Shown here one piece after another: positions 62,160 through 64,000 of a stretch of 64,000 nt of DNA; within the stretch, counting starts at the first letter, position 1; every line of letters begins with the position of its first letter. This DNA comes from Methanobrevibacter sp. YE315 (lineage in GTDB: Archaea > Methanobacteriota > Methanobacteria > Methanobacteriales > Methanobacteriaceae). The DNA lies in contig NZ_CP010834.1 in the NCBI RefSeq assembly GCF_001548675.1, positions 624,001 through 688,000 of the forward strand, read 5' to 3'. A model generated the notes under the pieces. That model ran no database searches, was not told where the DNA came from, and worked only from the letters and a program-made list of their open reading frames with translations. Both the position numbers and the translations under genes were made by a program.

Positions 62160-62786
62160 ATGAATACTAAGGAAAAGATTTTTGATGTGGCATTGGATCT
62201 ATTTTCAAAAAAAGGATATGACTCAGTTTCACTTAGGGAAATTGCAGAAGAAGTAGGAATTAAAAAAAGCTCAATATATAGCCATTATTCTTCTAAAGAA
62301 GCAATATTAATGGACATATTCGAATATTTCACAGACCTTTTCGAACAGGATGAATTGCTTAACAGCAAAGATTATACTTTATCTGCAGACAATGAACTAT
62401 TGCTTGAAAACCCCGAAATGTTCTATCATAGAGGGTCTGAAGCTATAAAGAGAATGGTATCGGAGGAAAGAAACCTTAAAATCTGGAAGCTGATTTTCAT
62501 ACAGATGCATTATAATGAGTCTATAAGATTATTTTTCCAAAATGAGATGCTTGTCAAGCCATTGATATTCTGGAAGGGTTTTTTCACTATTTTAAAAGAA
62601 AACGGAATCATACGTGCAGACTGCAATCCTGAATTGCTGGCAAAGGAATATTACAGTTTTCCAATATATCTCCTTTTGGAACTTTCAGCCAAATATGATG
62701 ATATTCCCGAAAGCTCATTGGATGACTTCTTTAGGCAAGCAGAAGACCATGCTGAATTCCTGCTCGATTGTGTGAAGGTGAAATAG
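62160..62786 (+). CDS. TetR-family transcriptional regulator
   Basis: The 208-residue repressor has the TetR helix-turn-helix (VSLREIAEEVGIKKSSIYSHY in part, about 22-42) and an all-helical ligand domain. Autoregulation is likely through the palindrome at 62135-62154. The next gene's ATG directly follows its stop codon, so the radical SAM protein is made with it. The ligand is unknown. Confidence 0.9.
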   Translation: MNTKEKIFDVALDLFSKKGYDSVSLREIAEEVGIKKSSIYSHYSSKEAILMDIFEYFTDLFEQDELLNSKDYTLSADNELLLENPEMFYHRGSEAIKRMVSEERNLKIWKLIFIQMHYNESIRLFFQNEMLVKPLIFWKGFFTILKENGIIRADCNPELLAKEYYSFPIYLLLELSAKYDDIPESSLDDFFRQAEDHAEFLLDCVKVK

Positions 62787-63881
62787 ATGGAAGATAATTT
62801 TGATATTCAGGAATACCTTGCCGAAGGTGTTGAAATCATTTTAAAAGATGCTTTTCGCGCTTCATTAAAGAATCCTAAAGAAAGCTTGTTTCTGGTTAAA
62901 TTTTCAAAGCATGCAAAAAAGGCTACCAAAATCAGGCAAAAGTATAGTGAAAATGGTCAGAATATTCCTGTTTTCTTAATAGCAAGCATTACAAGCAGCT
63001 GCAACCTTCATTGTACTGGATGTTACTCACGGGCCAATAATTCATGCAGCGATGATGCTCCTTCAAATCAGCTTAATGATGATGAATGGGGGGATATATT
63101 CAATCAGGCAAGGGACATGGGAATAAGCTTTATAGTTCTTGCAGGCGGAGAGCCCCTTATGAGGAATGATGTTATAGTTAAGGCCAGTAATTTCCACGAA
63201 ATTTTATTCCCAATATTCACAAACGGAACAATGATAAATGAGGATTATCTGAAGCTATTTGATGAGAACAGAAATCTTGTCCCGGTTTTATCTATTGAAG
63301 GAGATGAAAAAATCACAGATTCCAGAAGGGGAACAGGCGTCTATAGCCAATTGGTTAATTCGATGGATTTGATGAGAAACAACAATATAATCTTTGGTAC
63401 TTCTCTTACTTTTACAAAAGGAAACCTGCCTTCACTTCTTTCAGATGATTTCATTGACAGATTGCATGATTTCGGATGCAAAGTCGTATTTTTCATTGAG
63501 TATGTTCCGGTCAATGAGCAGACAATAGACCTTGCGCCTAGTGACGATGAAAGGGAATTGCTGTTAAATGAACTTGACCGTTTACGAAACAAATACCGTG
63601 ACATGCTGTTCCTGTCATTTCCTGGAGATGAAAAGACTTCCGGAGGCTGCTTGGCTGCCGGAAGAGGCTTTTTCCATATAAACTCTCATGGCGGTGCCGA
63701 ACCATGTCCTGCTTCACCATATTCAGATATAAATGTACGGGATACATCGCTCATTGAAGCATTGAATTCCAATTTATTCATGTCACTTAGAGATGGTGGA
63801 ATTCTTATGGACGACCATGAAGGAGGTTGCGTTTTATTTGAAAATAAGGAAAAAGTTGAAAAGTTATTGGACAATAATTGA
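62787..63881 (+). CDS. radical SAM protein with SPASM-like C-terminus
   Basis: The 364-residue enzyme has the radical SAM triplet CNLHCTGC (about 72-79), FIVLAGGEPLMRND (about 112-125) and a C-terminal Cys set (GGCLAAGRG, EPCPASPYSD, GGCV) like a SPASM domain holding extra clusters. It probably modifies a peptide or other molecule by radical chemistry; the target is not visible. It starts right at the tetR stop codon. Confidence 0.85.
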   Translation: MEDNFDIQEYLAEGVEIILKDAFRASLKNPKESLFLVKFSKHAKKATKIRQKYSENGQNIPVFLIASITSSCNLHCTGCYSRANNSCSDDAPSNQLNDDEWGDIFNQARDMGISFIVLAGGEPLMRNDVIVKASNFHEILFPIFTNGTMINEDYLKLFDENRNLVPVLSIEGDEKITDSRRGTGVYSQLVNSMDLMRNNNIIFGTSLTFTKGNLPSLLSDDFIDRLHDFGCKVVFFIEYVPVNEQTIDLAPSDDERELLLNELDRLRNKYRDMLFLSFPGDEKTSGGCLAAGRGFFHINSHGGAEPCPASPYSDINVRDTSLIEALNSNLFMSLRDGGILMDDHEGGCVLFENKEKVEKLLDNN

Positions 63882-63951
63882 AACTTTAATTTGATATTTC
63901 CAACAATAGGGTTTATAAACTAGTAAATAAAATATTTAGTTTAGTGATAAA

Positions 63952-64000
63952 ATGAAAGATATTGATGTTTTAATTGAAGCTTTGCCATATATCAAAAAGT
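63952..64000 (+). CDS. argB: acetylglutamate kinase, N-terminal fragment
   Basis: The first 16 codons (MKDIDVLIEALPYIKK) are cut off by the window end. They match the N-terminal helix of ArgB in methanogens, which begins LIEALPYIKKFH. AGTGATAA precedes the ATG. ArgB phosphorylates N-acetylglutamate in arginine synthesis, the pathway of argJ at 50606. Confidence 0.75.
   Translation, partial: MKDIDVLIEALPYIKK

Noticed and set aside
1-64000. tRNA or rRNA genes in spacers.
   Set aside because: Such genes would stand out as GC-rich cloverleaf sequence in this AT-rich DNA; none is seen.

Overview
The window looks like a chromosomal segment of a gut-type Methanobrevibacter or a close relative (Methanobacteriales). 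Evidence: very AT-rich DNA, ribosome binding sites of the GGTGAT/GAGGTG type, archaeal TATA boxes (TTTAWATA), SepF-based division, archaeal NAC, thiol:fumarate reductase subunit B, a 2-phosphoglycerate kinase homologue, a pseudomurein-binding-like repeat, DUF11 adhesin repeats and a symporter with its small accessory protein. I see no rRNA, tRNA, CRISPR array or intact insertion sequence.

Layout. 0.5-10.6 kb: membrane and surface proteins (EamA permease, TauE permease, UPF0145 cluster, aquaporin, a PMBR-like surface protein) around a bacterial-looking tatD and UMP kinase. 11.1-17.0 kb: a giant cell-surface adhesin with a beta-helix head and 11 DUF11 repeats. 17.3-18.6 kb: two tandem paralogues that look like histone-fold proteins with a C-terminal coiled coil; their promoters are duplicated too. 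18.6-20.1 kb: ZPR1-type zinc protein and 2PGK family kinase. 20.5-22.1 kb: DUF1611 protein and sepF. 22.1-30.3 kb: TDT permease, a second TatD-type hydrolase, a FilR1-like regulator with candidate operators, glyS, dcd, a ferredoxin, a SPOUT methyltransferase and tfrB. 30.4-38.1 kb: arylpyruvate metabolism (iorAB, ACT protein, paaK), interrupted by a frameshifted PD-(D/E)XK nuclease gene, then a sodium:solute symporter with its 38-aa partner. 39.8-42.7 kb: modABC with unusual inverted repeats and predicted RNA hairpins before modA and between modA and modB. 42.7-46.7 kb: a frameshifted acyltransferase-like membrane gene, tag, an OafA-type acyltransferase and an Fe-S aldo/keto reductase.

46.8-51.8 kb holds the most intriguing block: nac, a CpdA-like phosphodiesterase, an NYN (Zc3h12a-type) ribonuclease with a duplicated C-terminal domain, a membrane-anchored palm-domain protein with a GGDDF motif (GGDEF / class III cyclase superfamily), a small membrane protein and argJ. 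The gene content suggests a nucleotide second-messenger circuit that makes, destroys and responds to a signal; this is inference. 51.9-55.1 kb: a 34-aa polybasic peptide, two paralogous methyltransferases and a tarI-tarJ pair that should make CDP-ribitol. 55.1-64.0 kb: a PD-(D/E)XK relic, a MATE exporter with MarR repressor and a striking twin-palindrome operator, small unknown proteins, a SAP-domain protein, GNAT and Fe-S proteins, a TetR/radical SAM pair and the start of argB.

Starts were moved inward where a better ribosome binding site or family N-terminus supported it (notably 11073, 23955, 27038, 36114, 44407, 48007, 50606, 54130). Function names rest on motifs and remembered family sequences; no database search was run.
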